A DNA stretch of 64,000 nucleotides from Hyphomicrobiales bacterium (GCA_016716745.1 JADJVD010000003.1:214001-278000); one strand, 5' to 3'; positions 8,709 to 18,103 are shown, counted from the stretch's first letter. The notes: generated by a model not told the origin, from the letters alone. Numbers and translations are program-made.

Positions 8709-9716
8709 ATGCGCCCTGGTCAGAACAAGCGTATGCGCGGCCGTAACGGCCGGAAGGGTCCCAATCCGCTGACCCGTTCCTACGAGTCGAACGGGCCCGA
8801 CGTGAAGATTCGCGGCACCGCGCACCACATCGCCGAGAAGTATCTGCAGCTCGCGCGCGACGCCCACTCCTCCGGCGATCCCGTGATGGCCGAAAGCTAT
8901 CTGCAGCACGCCGAGCACTATTTCCGGCTGATCGCCGCCGCGCAGACCGCGCAGTTGCAGGCCCAGCAGGGCTATCAGCGCCCGCCGGGCGAGCAGGACG
9001 CCGACGAGGACGACGACGAGACCGGCGGCGTGCCGGACCGGTTCGCCTCCCCGGCCGAGCGATTCCCGCAGCAGCAGCCCTATCAGCAGCAGCCCTTCAA
9101 CGCGCCGCAGCCGCAGCCCCAGCCGCAGCCGCAGGCGGGGTATGGCGAGCGTCAGCCTTATCCCGAGCGCGATCAGCCCCGCCCGCAGCAGCACGACCGC
9201 GGCGAGCGCCAGGATCGCGGCGACAGGCCCGACCGTGGCGAGCCGCGCGCCGATCGCGGCCCGATGGAGCGTCAGGGCCAGGGCGAGCGCGGCCCGCGGC
9301 AGGATCGCGGATTCGACCGGCCGCGCGACAACCGGCCGCCGCGCGATCAGCGTTTCCCGCGCGACCGCGGCGACAGGGGCGACCAGCCCCGCTTCGAGCG
9401 GCCGGCGCGCGAGGGCGGTCTGCCGCAACCCTTCGCGCGCGAGGCCGCGCCGCCCATCGCCGAGGAACAGCCCGCGCTGCCGGCGTTCATCACGGCGCCC
9501 GTGCGCCTGCCCGCCGCGACGGTCGACGAGCCGCATGTGGAGGAGGCGCCCGCGACCGCGAGCGAGTCCTTCGGCGCGCCCGACGATCCGGCGATGGAGG
9601 GCGCGCGGTTCCCGCTGCGCTCGCGCCGCCGCCGTCGCCGTCCGGCGCAGGAGGGCGAGGCCGGCGCGGACGAGGCCGCCGACCATGCGCCCGGCGAGGC
9701 GCCCGCCGGGGAGTGA
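8709..9716 (+). CDS. DUF4167 domain-containing protein
   Basis: This 335-residue protein starts at ATG 8709 (MRPGQNKRMRGRNGRKGPNP). The first ~75 residues are the basic DUF4167 domain, with the conserved stretches NPLTRSYESNGPDVKIRGTA and AEKYLQLARDA. A low-complexity region follows: a Gln/Pro-rich block (QQQPYQQQPF and PQPQPQ), then repeated DRG/ERQ/RPD units rich in Arg, Asp and Gly. A basic end (RSRRRRRRPAQ) leads into an acidic tail. The domain is typical of Alphaproteobacteria and usually sits next to prmC, as here. The Arg/Gly-rich composition suggests nucleic-acid binding, but no function is established that I know of. Confidence 0.9.
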   Translation: MRPGQNKRMRGRNGRKGPNPLTRSYESNGPDVKIRGTAHHIAEKYLQLARDAHSSGDPVMAESYLQHAEHYFRLIAAAQTAQLQAQQGYQRPPGEQDADEDDDETGGVPDRFASPAERFPQQQPYQQQPFNAPQPQPQPQPQAGYGERQPYPERDQPRPQQHDRGERQDRGDRPDRGEPRADRGPMERQGQGERGPRQDRGFDRPRDNRPPRDQRFPRDRGDRGDQPRFERPAREGGLPQPFAREAAPPIAEEQPALPAFITAPVRLPAATVDEPHVEEAPATASESFGAPDDPAMEGARFPLRSRRRRRRPAQEGEAGADEAADHAPGEAPAGE

Positions 9717-9739
9717 CCGGCGCGACAGCGAATTTCGGG

Positions 9740-9763
9740 AGGCCGCCTTCGGGCGGCCTTTTC
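9740..9763 (+). terminator. Rho-independent terminator after the DUF4167 gene
   Basis: An 8-bp perfect stem aggccgcc/ggcggcct with a ttcg loop is followed by tttt. It also sits at the 3' end of the convergent dehydrogenase gene, so it may act for both. Confidence 0.8.
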
Positions 9764-9770
9764 GTTTCCG

Positions 9771-10724
9771 TCAGCTCGTCAGAACCCGCACCGGCGCGCC
9801 GGCGAGCCAGGCCTCAAGGCACTCCGTCGCCTGCCCGTACCAGGCGCGATAGGTTTCCTCGGCGACATAACCCAGATGCGGCGTCGCGACGACGTTGGGC
9901 AGGCGCCGGAACGGGTGGCCGGCGAGCAGCGGCTCGCGGTCGAACACGTCGAGCGCGGCGCCCGACAGGCGGCCGGCCTCCAGCGCGGCGACAAGCGCGG
10001 CCTCGTCGACGAGCGGGCCGCGCGCGGTGTTCACCAGCACCGCCTCCGGCTTCATCAGCCCGAGTTCGCGCGCGCCGATCATGCCGCGCGAGGCGGGCGT
10101 CAGCGTCGCATGCAGACTGACGACGTCGGCGCGGGCGAGAAGATCGTCGAGCGAGACGGCCGCCTCGATCCCGAGCGCGGCGCAGCGCGCCGCCGGGTCG
10201 GTGCGCGTCCAGCCGATCACGCGCATGTCGAAGGCGCGGCCGTAGCTCGCGACTTTCGCGCCGAGCTTGCCGAGCCCGACGATCCCGAGCGCGCGGCCCG
10301 CAAGTTCGCGTCCGAGCGTCGATTGCCACGGCCCGTCGGCGCGCAGCGCGGCGGCCTCCTGCGGCAGGCGGCGCATCAGGGCGAGCAGCAGCGCCCAGGT
10401 CATCTCGGCCGCCGGGGCCGACGCGGCCTGCGTTCCGCAGACGACGATCCCGCGCGCGCTGGCGGCGGCGACGTCGATCGCCGCGTTGCGCATGCCGGTG
10501 GTGACGATGAGCTTCAGACGCGGCAGGGCGGCCAGCAGCGTCGCGTCGAAGGCGGTGCGCTCGCGCATCGCGATCACGGCGTCGTAAGGCGCGAGCCGCG
10601 CCGCCAGATCCTCGCGCGGGATCGCGCCCAGCGCGTCGATCCCGACGCGGCCGGCGAGGCGGCCCCAGTCCGCCAGCGCCAGCGCGACCGATTGATAGTC
10701 GTCGAGGATGGCGCAGCGAATCAT
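9771..10724 (-). CDS. D-isomer-specific 2-hydroxyacid dehydrogenase
   Basis: This 317-residue NAD(P)-dependent oxidoreductase of the D-2-hydroxyacid family interconverts 2-keto acids and D-2-hydroxyacids. The Rossmann dinucleotide loop GIVGLGKLGAKVA and the three family catalytic positions are visible: Arg in NTARGPLVDE, Glu in DVFDREPL, and His in ATPHLGYV. The exact substrate cannot be told; relatives act on glyoxylate, hydroxypyruvate or phosphoglycerate. It is too short to be SerA with an ACT domain. It is a single gene between convergent and divergent neighbours. Confidence 0.9.
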   Translation of the reverse strand: MIRCAILDDYQSVALALADWGRLAGRVGIDALGAIPREDLAARLAPYDAVIAMRERTAFDATLLAALPRLKLIVTTGMRNAAIDVAAASARGIVVCGTQAASAPAAEMTWALLLALMRRLPQEAAALRADGPWQSTLGRELAGRALGIVGLGKLGAKVASYGRAFDMRVIGWTRTDPAARCAALGIEAAVSLDDLLARADVVSLHATLTPASRGMIGARELGLMKPEAVLVNTARGPLVDEAALVAALEAGRLSGAALDVFDREPLLAGHPFRRLPNVVATPHLGYVAEETYRAWYGQATECLEAWLAGAPVRVLTS

Positions 10725-10813
10725 GGTCCCTCGCAGTCGGCGTCCGCGGCAGGATAGGCGCCGGGCGCCGACGCGCTAGGGTGGGCGATCCCGAACCCGA
10801 ACAGGACGCCGTC

Positions 10814-11065
10814 ATGCGCAGTCTGATCATCATCGCTTCCGGTTTTGCGTTTCTGGCGCTCGCCCTCCTCGTCGGGCGCGCGACCGGGGCTGTGCGGCGG
10901 GCCGCGTTCGCCTTCGTCGCGGTCTGGTTGGTCGTCGCCGCGGTCAATCTGTGGATCGGCGTCGCCACGGCCGGCTACGGGCTCGCGGAGGAGGCGCCGA
11001 TCTTCCTCATGATCTTCCTGCCGCCCGCGCTGGCGGCGTGGTTGGCGGCGCGACGGCCGGGTTGA
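10814..11065 (+). CDS. Small three-segment membrane protein, unknown function
   Basis: This is an 83-residue protein. ATG 10814 (MRSLIIIASGFAF) is preferred over an in-frame ATG at 10781 because the extra residues are charged. Three hydrophobic stretches (about 3-22, 28-50 and 59-78) make it a likely inner-membrane protein. No family was recognised. It lies 67 bases before kduI, in the same direction. Confidence 0.55.
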   Translation: MRSLIIIASGFAFLALALLVGRATGAVRRAAFAFVAVWLVVAAVNLWIGVATAGYGLAEEAPIFLMIFLPPALAAWLAARRPG

Positions 11066-11132
11066 AGCGCCGAGCCGGTTGGCAAATCCTCACCGCAGAC
11101 TTAATCGGTTAAGATCATACGGAGGCGCGGTC

Positions 11133-11972
11133 ATGACGACGATCGAGGTGCGGCAGGCGACGAGCCCGGAGGAGGCGCGGCGATTCGATACGGAGGGCCT
11201 GCGCCGGCAGTTCCATATCGGCGGGCTTTTCGAGGCAGGGGCCGTGCGCCTCGTCTACACCCATGTCGACCGCTTCGTGATCGGCGGAGCGGTCCCGCTC
11301 GCCGCCCCGCTCGCGCTCGCGGCGCCGAAGCCCATCGGCTCGCCCGGCTTTCTCGACCGGCGGGAACTCGGCGTGTTCAATCTCGGCGGGCCGGGCGAGG
11401 TGCGCATCGGCGAGGAGCGCCATGCGCTCCAGCGCTGCGAGGCGCTGTATGTCGGGATGGGCGCGGGCGAGGTCGCGTTCGCCTCGCGCGACCCGTCCAA
11501 CCCCGCGCGGTTCTATCTGCTGTCGACGCCTGCGCATGCGCAACACCCGACCGCGAAGATCACCGAGGCGGGCGCACGGCGGCACGAACTCGGGGCGCAG
11601 GAAACTGCGAACCGCCGCACGCTGATCCAGATGATCCATCCCGACGTGTGCGCCTCCTGCCAATTGGTGATGGGGTTCACGCGGCTGGCGGAGGGCAGCG
11701 TGTGGAACACCATGCCCTGCCACACGCACGACCGGCGCTCGGAGATCTACCTCTATTTCGATCTCGCCGCCGATGCGCGCGTCGTCCACCTGATGGGCGA
11801 ACCGCAGGAGACGCGCCATCTCGTGATCGCCAACGAGGAGGCGATCATTTCGCCGGGCTGGTCGATCCATTCCGGTTGCGGCACGCGCAATTACGCCTTC
11901 GTGTGGGCGATGGCGGGCGACAATCAGGATTTTACGGACATGGACATGGTGGCGATGGGGGAGTTGCGATGA
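11133..11972 (+). CDS. kduI: 5-dehydro-4-deoxy-D-glucuronate isomerase
   Basis: KduI converts 5-dehydro-4-deoxyuronate (from unsaturated uronates of pectin or glycosaminoglycans) to 2,5-diketo-3-deoxygluconate, the substrate of KduD. The protein is 279 residues, as in the family. The zinc site MPCHTHDRRSEIYLYF supplies two His and one Glu; the further His is in GWSIHSGCGT. The start at 11133 has a GGAGG ribosome site just upstream; longer in-frame starts lack one. Its stop overlaps the kduD start (atga). Confidence 0.95.
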   Translation: MTTIEVRQATSPEEARRFDTEGLRRQFHIGGLFEAGAVRLVYTHVDRFVIGGAVPLAAPLALAAPKPIGSPGFLDRRELGVFNLGGPGEVRIGEERHALQRCEALYVGMGAGEVAFASRDPSNPARFYLLSTPAHAQHPTAKITEAGARRHELGAQETANRRTLIQMIHPDVCASCQLVMGFTRLAEGSVWNTMPCHTHDRRSEIYLYFDLAADARVVHLMGEPQETRHLVIANEEAIISPGWSIHSGCGTRNYAFVWAMAGDNQDFTDMDMVAMGELR

Positions 11973-12721
11973 ACCCGTTCGACCTGTCGGGCAAGATCGC
12001 GCTCGTCACCGGCGCCAATACGGGGCTCGGTCAGGCGATCGCCGCGGCTTTGGCGCAGGCCGGCGCCGACGTCGCGCTCGCCGGCCGCTCCAACATGGCG
12101 GAGACGCAAGCCGCGGTCGAGGCGGCGGGGCGGCGGGCTCTGCCGATCAAGGCCGATCTGTCCAGCCTCGAGCCAGTGGAGCGCATCGTCGCCGAGACGG
12201 TCGCATGGGGCGGGCGTCTCGACATTCTGGTCAACAACGCCGGCATCATCCGGAGGGCGGACGCGATCGACTTCACCGAGGCGGACTGGGACGCGGTGAT
12301 GGACGTCAACCTGAAAGCCGCCTTCTTCCTTTCGCAGGCGGCGGCGCGGCGGATGATTCCGCAAGGCGGCGGCAAGATCGTCAACATCGCCTCGTTGCTG
12401 TCGTTCCAGGGCGGGATCCGCATCCCGTCCTACACGGCCAGCAAGAGCGGACTTGCGGGGCTGACGCGGCTGCTGGCCTGCGAATGGGCGGGCAAGGGCG
12501 TCAACGTCAACGCCATCGCGCCGGGCTATTTCGTCACCAACAACACGCAGGCGCTGATCGCCGACAAGGCGCGCCACGACGCCATTCTGGCGCGCATTCC
12601 GGCGGGACATTGGGGTCGGCCGCAGGAGATCGGCGGGGCGGCGGTGTTCCTGTCCTCGGCGGCTGCGGACTATGTGCACGGCGTCGTGCTGCCGGTCGAC
12701 GGCGGCTGGCTGGCGCGCTGA
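11969..12721 (+). CDS. kduD: 2-dehydro-3-deoxy-D-gluconate 5-dehydrogenase (SDR family)
   Basis: KduD reduces 2,5-diketo-3-deoxygluconate to KDG with NAD(P)H. The protein is 250 residues, a short-chain dehydrogenase. It has the cofactor loop TGANTGLG near the N-terminus, NNAG at the fourth strand, and a catalytic Ser (IASLLS) followed by YTASK. The C-terminal VDGGWLAR is typical of KduD. It is coupled by a four-base overlap to kduI, which supports the assignment over other SDRs. No KDG kinase, aldolase, lyase or uronate transporter is present nearby. Confidence 0.93.
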   Translation: MNPFDLSGKIALVTGANTGLGQAIAAALAQAGADVALAGRSNMAETQAAVEAAGRRALPIKADLSSLEPVERIVAETVAWGGRLDILVNNAGIIRRADAIDFTEADWDAVMDVNLKAAFFLSQAAARRMIPQGGGKIVNIASLLSFQGGIRIPSYTASKSGLAGLTRLLACEWAGKGVNVNAIAPGYFVTNNTQALIADKARHDAILARIPAGHWGRPQEIGGAAVFLSSAAADYVHGVVLPVDGGWLAR

Positions 12722-12730
12722 GCGGCGCCA

Positions 12731-12759
12731 AACGAAAACGGGCGCCCCGAAGGGCGCCC
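12731..12759 (-). terminator. Terminator hairpin between kduD and the porin gene
   Basis: A perfect 8-bp stem gggcgccc on both arms encloses cgaa. Read on the minus strand it is followed by gttttcgttt, so it best terminates the porin gene; it may also serve kduD. Confidence 0.7.
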
Positions 12760-12787
12760 GCTTCGCGGATCGGCGCTTTCGCGCCAA

Positions 12788-13531
12788 TCAGAACTTGTAG
12801 TCGAGCGTCGCGGCGATGCGGTGGAACTCCGGCGTCGCGATCGTGTGGGTCGTGCCCGGGCCGGCCGGAACCGTCGCGCCGAACAGCGTCTTGCGCTGGA
12901 AGCGCGAGTAACGGTACTCGAGGCCCGCGATCAGGTTGTTCGTCACGGCGTACTGCACGCCGGCGCCGACCGTCCAGCCCGTGTGGGTGCGGGAGGTGCT
13001 CAGCGCGGTCACGACCGGAGCGGTCGTGTTCAGCGTGTACTTCTGATGCGCGAAGGCGACGCCGCCCGTCACGTACAGCAGGATGCGGTCGATGGCGTAG
13101 CCGGCGTTGACGCGCAGCGAGCCGTCCCAGTTGATCTTGGAGCGGCCGGTGTAGGCCGTGCCGGCGTCGACGCCCGCGATCGAGTCCTTGATCCAGTCGG
13201 CGTTCAGGTCGCCAGCCAGACCGACGACGATGTTGGACGGCAGCTGCCAGTTGTAGCCGGCGCGCAGACCGATGAAGCCGCCGCTGCCGGCCAGATCGCC
13301 GAGGTTGTTGTGGTTGCCGACGACCGCCGGAGCGGAGAACAGGCCGACGCGATCCGTGCCGCCGCCGGCCCAGCCGCCCTGCAGACCGACATACAGGCCG
13401 GTCCAGGTGAACACCGGCATCGGCGCCATGTAGGGAGCGGGCTTCTTGGTCGGAAGGTCGGCCGCCATCGCGCCAGCCGCCAGCATCGTGAAGGGAAGAG
13501 CGGCGAGAGCCGCCTTACGGATCATACGCAT
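12788..13531 (-). CDS. Outer membrane beta-barrel protein, Omp25/Omp31-like porin family
   Basis: This is a 247-residue protein. A signal peptide ends at GAMA-ADLP (about residue 24). The mature part begins with the Pro-rich stretch typical of Rhizobiales porins, then FTWTGLYVGLQGGWAGGG, the first strand of the 8-stranded opacity-type barrel. It ends in LDYKF, with the C-terminal Phe required for BAM insertion. A strong AAAGGATAGG ribosome site lies 4-5 bases before the ATG. Confidence 0.92.
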   Translation of the reverse strand: MRMIRKAALAALPFTMLAAGAMAADLPTKKPAPYMAPMPVFTWTGLYVGLQGGWAGGGTDRVGLFSAPAVVGNHNNLGDLAGSGGFIGLRAGYNWQLPSNIVVGLAGDLNADWIKDSIAGVDAGTAYTGRSKINWDGSLRVNAGYAIDRILLYVTGGVAFAHQKYTLNTTAPVVTALSTSRTHTGWTVGAGVQYAVTNNLIAGLEYRYSRFQRKTLFGATVPAGPGTTHTIATPEFHRIAATLDYKF

Positions 13532-13620
13532 TAACCTATCCTTTTATTTCGGGACGAAACGCCCCCTGAAACGTCCTGGGACCGTTCCGAGCCGTAGCGA
13601 ACTGTCGCGCTTAAACTCGA

Positions 13621-13648
13621 TTTATATGCCGGCTTCGGTCTGGCGCAA
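13621..13648 (-). promoter_or_regulatory. Candidate sigma-70-type promoter of the porin gene
   Basis: On the minus strand, TTGCGC (13643-13648) and TATAAA (13621-13626) are 16 bases apart, about 90 bases before the porin ATG. TATAAA is rare in this GC-rich sequence. Inferred by eye. Confidence 0.4.
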
Positions 13649-13731
13649 CAATGGCGAAATCGTGTCGGGCGACGATTGGCGTCCACTGTGGCTACGCTGC
13701 AACAACGAAATTGTTCTGTCATTTCCATCGC

Positions 13732-14427
13732 CTACGAGGGTTCGCCAAGTCGTTCCCGCAGCGACCTATTCCCGCGCGCGACCTTCTCGGCGAGGTCGGC
13801 GCCGATCAACGTCTGCACGGCCGAGCGCAGCTCCTCGTCGCGGGCCAGAGCGGAATCGAGGGCGTTCTTCTCGAAGACGAGCGCCACGCCGGCGAAGGCG
13901 GCCGTCACGTCCGCGCTCGCCGGCCGGCCGGTGAGGAAGCTCATCTCGCCGACGAAGCTCCCGGCCGAGACGCGCGCGACGTCGACATCGTCGATGGCGA
14001 CGTCGGCCGCCCCCGAGAGCAGGAAGTACAACCGCTCCACCGGGGCGCCCTGCCGCGTCATCTGCTCGCCGGCGGCGATCTCGCGCCGTTCCGAGGCGCC
14101 GGAGAAGCGCGAGAGCTGGGCGTCGCTCAGGCTCGGCAGCACGCGGCGCAGCAGCGCCCGCTCGGCGGGGGGAAGGGACAGGGATTTCTGGCGCGTCAGC
14201 AGCGCAAGCTGCGCCAGATTGATCGCCACGAACACGAAGGCCCACTGGATGTCCGTGTAGAGGCCCGAGGTGGTGAGCGCGAGATAGATCGCCTGCGTCA
14301 GGAAGGCCGCGACCGCCAGCACGCGCAGCCAGTAGAGGCTGCGCATCAGAAAGGCCGCCGCCAGGATCGCGTAGGACAGATGCACCCACACCGCATGCGC
14401 GGCGAAAAACTGCGACAGCGCCTCCAT
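13732..14427 (-). CDS. Membrane protein with C-terminal cyclic-nucleotide-binding-type domain
   Basis: This is a 231-residue protein. ATG 14427 is supported by GGAGGG five bases upstream. The N-terminal ~75 residues have three hydrophobic helices, with WVHLSYAILAAAFLMRSLYW and AFVFVAINLAQLALL visible. Residues ~95-215 form a cNMP-binding beta-roll: MTRQGAPVERLYFLLSG, then VSAGSFVGEMSFLTGRPASA. The usual phosphate-binding Arg (RxA) is replaced by RPASA spacing, so cyclic nucleotide binding is plausible but not certain. The layout (short membrane part, then cNMP roll) resembles Popeye-type proteins. The ligand is unknown. Confidence 0.75.
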   Translation of the reverse strand: MEALSQFFAAHAVWVHLSYAILAAAFLMRSLYWLRVLAVAAFLTQAIYLALTTSGLYTDIQWAFVFVAINLAQLALLTRQKSLSLPPAERALLRRVLPSLSDAQLSRFSGASERREIAAGEQMTRQGAPVERLYFLLSGAADVAIDDVDVARVSAGSFVGEMSFLTGRPASADVTAAFAGVALVFEKNALDSALARDEELRSAVQTLIGADLAEKVARGNRSLRERLGEPS

Positions 14428-14527
14428 GCGCACCCTCCGTGGCGCGGCGATTGTGGCCGGGTTAGTCGCGTTCGTCCCGACGGCCGATGTGCGCCCGCGC
14501 ACATATCGCGTCCGGCCGGGCGTTTGG

Positions 14528-15388
14528 TCACGCCTCGGGCATGACCTCGAGCGCCAGTTCGAACGTCATCAGCACCGGATTGTCGCCGCGGCGCAGCCGC
14601 CCGCAGGCGCGCGCGCCGGCGAAATCGACAAGGCCGACGTCGAGGCTCGCCGCGCCGGCCAAGACGGCGCCGCCGCGCACGAACACCTCCGTCGCGAAGT
14701 TCTCCACTGTCCCGGCGTCGTCGAAGGACGCGCCAATGGTGCTGCCGACGCCGCCGCGCACGCGCACCCGCCCGAGGCCGCGCGCGACGCAGAATTGCTC
14801 CAGCGCCCCGGCGAAATCCTGATTCGGGCGCAGGCGAAGCACCCACGCCTCGCGATCGGCGCGCGCCCCCAGCGGCGGCGCGGGAACGGGGCCGAACAGC
14901 TTGAAATTGGTCTCGGGGTCGGGGTCGGCCTGAAACATTGCGCCGTCGAGACCGAAACAGGCGACCTCGGCCGCCTCGGCCAGACGCGTCTCCTCGGGCA
15001 GAATGTGGCCGCCCGACAGGGCGCCGTCGGCCTCGCGCCAGAGCGCGTGGCAGTGGAAGAAGGGCGCCCCGTCGCGCCGGCCGAGCGTCATCGCGCCGGC
15101 CGACAGGCGCGTCACGCCGGCGGGCCGACGCATATCGGAATAGAAGGCGGCATGGTCGGGCGTCTTCGACAGCGCCGGCATCACATAGGCGAAGGGGCCG
15201 AGCGCCATCTCGCCGATCTCGATCACGCCGCCGGCGAAGCCCTCGCGCGCGAATGCGGCGTGCGCGGCGTCGAGCAGGCGTTCGCCGGCCGGCAGCCTCG
15301 CCGAAAAGCTGCGTCCGCGCGCCGGAACGGCGACGATGCGCTCGGCCGCCGGCGGGCCGGGCTGGACGATGCGGGCGGGGCGGCTCAC
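14528..15388 (-). CDS. Protein with two PPC/DUF296 domains
   Basis: This 286-residue protein starts with GTG at 15388, overlapping the TGA of the acyl-CoA synthetase gene by four bases, so the two are coupled. Two DUF296 (PPC, plant and prokaryote conserved) folds can be seen in tandem: one around RSFSARLPAGERLLDAAH to GGHILPEET, one around EAWVLRLRPNQDFAGALEQF to GALLxGxxSLDV-like GGAVLAGAASLDV. Single-domain members form trimers and have been called DNA-binding in plants; bacterial function is unknown. Pairing with a ligase and a liv-type importer suggests a metabolic role. Confidence 0.8.
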   Translation of the reverse strand: MSRPARIVQPGPPAAERIVAVPARGRSFSARLPAGERLLDAAHAAFAREGFAGGVIEIGEMALGPFAYVMPALSKTPDHAAFYSDMRRPAGVTRLSAGAMTLGRRDGAPFFHCHALWREADGALSGGHILPEETRLAEAAEVACFGLDGAMFQADPDPETNFKLFGPVPAPPLGARADREAWVLRLRPNQDFAGALEQFCVARGLGRVRVRGGVGSTIGASFDDAGTVENFATEVFVRGGAVLAGAASLDVGLVDFAGARACGRLRRGDNPVLMTFELALEVMPEA

Positions 15389-17046
15389 GCCTTCGAGTCC
15401 AGTTGCGCGTCCAGTTGCGCGAGGAGGCCGCGCGCCTCCAGTTCGTCGCGCACCAGACGCTTGGGCACCTTGCCGTAGCCAGACTTCGGCAGCTCGTCCC
15501 AGAAGAAGAAGCGGCGCGGCATTTTGTAGCGCGGGATCTTCGCGGCGAGGAACGTCACCAGCTCCTCCTCCGTCGCGCTCGCGCCGGCGCGCGGCGCGCA
15601 GACGGCGACGCCGATCTCGCCCCACACGCGATCGGGCACGCCGAGCACGGCGACCTCCGCGATGGCGGGATGGGTCAGGATCTTCTCCTCGATCTCGCGC
15701 GGATAGATGTTGGAGCCGCCGGAGATGTACATGTCGGAGGCGCGGCCGGTGATGTAGACGAAGCCCTCCTCGTCCATGTGGCCGAGATCGCCGGTGCGGA
15801 ACCAGCCGTCGCGGAACGCCTTCGCGTTGGCCTCGGGGTTGTCGTAGTAGCCGGCGAACACGGCGGGGCCGACGACGCAGATCTCGCCCGTCTCGGCCGG
15901 GCCCGAGCTCCTCGCCCGCGTCGTTCCGGATCGACACCTGCATGCCCGTGCGCTCGAAGCCGCAGGTGCCGAACTTCGTGGCGGGCCCGTCGTCGATCTC
16001 GTGCAGCCGCGCGGGAAACACAGTGATGTTGCCGGTCACCTCGCCAAGTCCGAAATATTGCACGATGACGGGGCCGAGCTTGCGCAGCGCGGTTTTCTGA
16101 TCCTCGCGATACATCGGCGCGCCGGCGTAGATGACGTGTTTCAGGGCGGAATGGTCGTGCCGGTCGACGGAGGGATGCTCGACCAGCATCTTCAGGATCG
16201 TCGGCACGGTGAACATGTTGGTGACGCGATGGGTATCGCGCGACGAGGCGCCAGGCCTCGTCGACATCGAACTTCTCCGTCGGCAGCAGGATGGTCGCCG
16301 CGCCGCGCGCCACTGCATCGAGCTGATGCACGCCGGCGCCGTGCCTCAGCGGCGCGACGACCAGGGCGTGATCGTCTTCGTCGGTCCCGGGCAACAGATC
16401 GGCGAGATGATTTGGTGATGACGAACGCCATCTGGCCGTGGGTCAGCACCGCCGCCTTGGAGCGGCCGGTGGTGCCCGAGGTGAAGAAGAACCAGCAGGG
16501 ATCGTCGTAGAGCACGGCGGCGTCGCGCATCGAGACGCCGGCCTGCGCGGCGATCCGTTCGGCAAGGCTCGCCTCGCCGAAGGGCGGCGCGCCGCGCGCG
16601 CTCATCGCCCATACGAATCCGACGTTCGGCGCGCCCTCGGCGACGGCGCGCGCGTGGTCGGGAAAGTCCGCGTGGCAGAGAAAGCCCTTCGCGCCCGAGG
16701 CGGTCGCCAGATAGACCACCTCGTCGGGCATCAGCCGGAAATTCGTCGGCACCCAGACGAGGCCGAGACGGAACGCCGCGAACATCGAAAAGAACATCTC
16801 CTCGCTGTTCTTCGAATGCACGAGCAGCCGGTCGCCCTTCGACAGTCCGCGCGCGGCGAGCGCGGCGGCGAGCGCGCTGACGCCCGCGTCGATCTCGCGC
16901 CACGTCCAGCTGCGCTCGCCCCAGACGAAGCCGGGACGATCGGCGAAGCGGCGCGCGTTGCGCGTCATGAAGTGCGCGAGATTGGCGACGCGCCAGGACT
17001 GACGCACGATCGCGCCCGACGGATTGGTGTCGCTGAAGCCCGCCAC
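15385..17046 (-). CDS. Acyl-CoA synthetase (AMP-dependent ligase), interrupted by three single-base insertions
   Basis: The corrected length is 552 residues. The class I adenylate-forming enzyme motifs are all present: FFFTSGTTGRSKAAVLTHGQ (ATP loop), YFGLGEVTGN (adenine side), GWFRTGDLGHMDEEGFVYIT, RASDMYISGGSNIYPREIEE, and the catalytic Lys in GYGKVPKR. The frame breaks three times, each by one extra base: at 16411-16413 (ttt for tt), at 16231-16233 (ggg for gg), and at about 15899-15903. Removing them restores a continuous family-like sequence, so errors are more likely than decay. The substrate is unknown; medium-chain or aromatic acids are typical. It is divergent from the liv importer and coupled to the DUF296 gene. 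Confidence 0.85.
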
Positions 17047-17350
17047 GTCCTGCTCCCGGTTCGTCTCGTCGCGCCGCGGCGCCGTTGCGCGACAGATGAG
17101 CGGGCCGCGCGCGTCGCGTCAATCGCGCGCCCGGCGCCCATGCCTGCGGCGCCCTGCGCGAACGACGCGCATGTTTACGCAGACTTCGAAAAATATCGGC
17201 GCGCGTTTCGATGCGCGACATGCATGGCACTTGCGCGCTGCGATCACAGCTACTAATCAGAACGTGCGCCTCGCCAAGAAGGCGCATGGGAGGCTCGTCG
17301 CGCGTTTGCTGCAATGCAAAATGACGCGGCGATGGAGACGGGATGCGCGC
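17047..17350. other. Divergent intergenic region acyl-CoA synthetase / livG (304 bp)
   Basis: It must carry promoters for both directions. No convincing operator was found. A TGGCAC at 17225-17230 resembles half of a sigma-54 site, but the spacing to the downstream GC is one base short. Confidence 0.4.
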
Positions 17351-18103
17351 GTGGCCAATGACATCATCCTGAGGACAAGGGGCCTGACGCGTGAGTTCAA
17401 GGGGTTCGTCGCAGTCGAGGACGTCGATCTCGAGATCCATCGGGGCACGATCCACGCGCTGATCGGCCCGAACGGCGCCGGCAAGACCACCTGCTTCAAC
17501 CTGCTGACCAAGTTTCTCGTGCCGACGCGCGGCCAGATCATCTACAAGGATCGCGACATCACCGCGGCGCCGCCGGCGGCGGTGGCGCGCATGGGCCTCG
17601 TCCGCTCGTTCCAGATTTCGGCTGTCTTTCCGAACCTGACCGCGCTCGAGAATGTGCGCGTCGCCTTGCAGCGCGAACGCGGCGAGTCCTTCGATTTTTG
17701 GCGCTCGAAGTCCGTTCTGGACAAGTGGAACGACCGCGCGCTGGCGCTGCTCGAGGATGTCGGCCTCACCGAGTTCGCGTATACGCCGGCGGTCAATCTC
17801 GCCTACGGACGCAAGCGCGCGCTGGAGATCGCGACGACGCTGGCGCTCGATCCCGAAATGCTGCTGCTCGACGAGCCGATGGCGGGCATGGGGCACGAGG
17901 ACATCGACCGCGTCGCCGCGCTGATCAAGAAGGTCTCCGCCAAGCGCACCATCCTGATGGTCGAACACAATCTCAGCGTCGTCTCGGACCTGTCCGACCG
18001 CATCACCGTGCTGACGCGCGGGCGCGTACTGGCGGAGGGCGATTACGCCGCGGTCTCGAGCGATCCGCGCGTGCAACAGGCTTACATGGGGTCGGGTCAC
18101 TGA
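17351..18103 (+). CDS. livG: Branched-chain-type ABC importer ATP-binding protein
   Basis: This is a 250-residue ATPase of the LivG type. It has Walker A GPNGAGKTT, a Walker B LLLDEPMAGM, the switch His in VEHNLS, and a less usual signature LAYGRKRALEIA. GTG 17351 is chosen because homology begins directly after it; an in-frame ATG at 17321 adds ten basic residues. Its stop shares one base with the start of livF. The substrate class is branched-chain amino acids or, as often in Rhizobiales, aromatic or other organic acids. Confidence 0.9.
   Translation: MANDIILRTRGLTREFKGFVAVEDVDLEIHRGTIHALIGPNGAGKTTCFNLLTKFLVPTRGQIIYKDRDITAAPPAAVARMGLVRSFQISAVFPNLTALENVRVALQRERGESFDFWRSKSVLDKWNDRALALLEDVGLTEFAYTPAVNLAYGRKRALEIATTLALDPEMLLLDEPMAGMGHEDIDRVAALIKKVSAKRTILMVEHNLSVVSDLSDRITVLTRGRVLAEGDYAAVSSDPRVQQAYMGSGH

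Noticed and set aside
17225..17242. Sigma-54 promoter (TGGCAC) before livG
   Set aside because: The GC element is one base too close to the GG element, and TTGC is not at the needed place.
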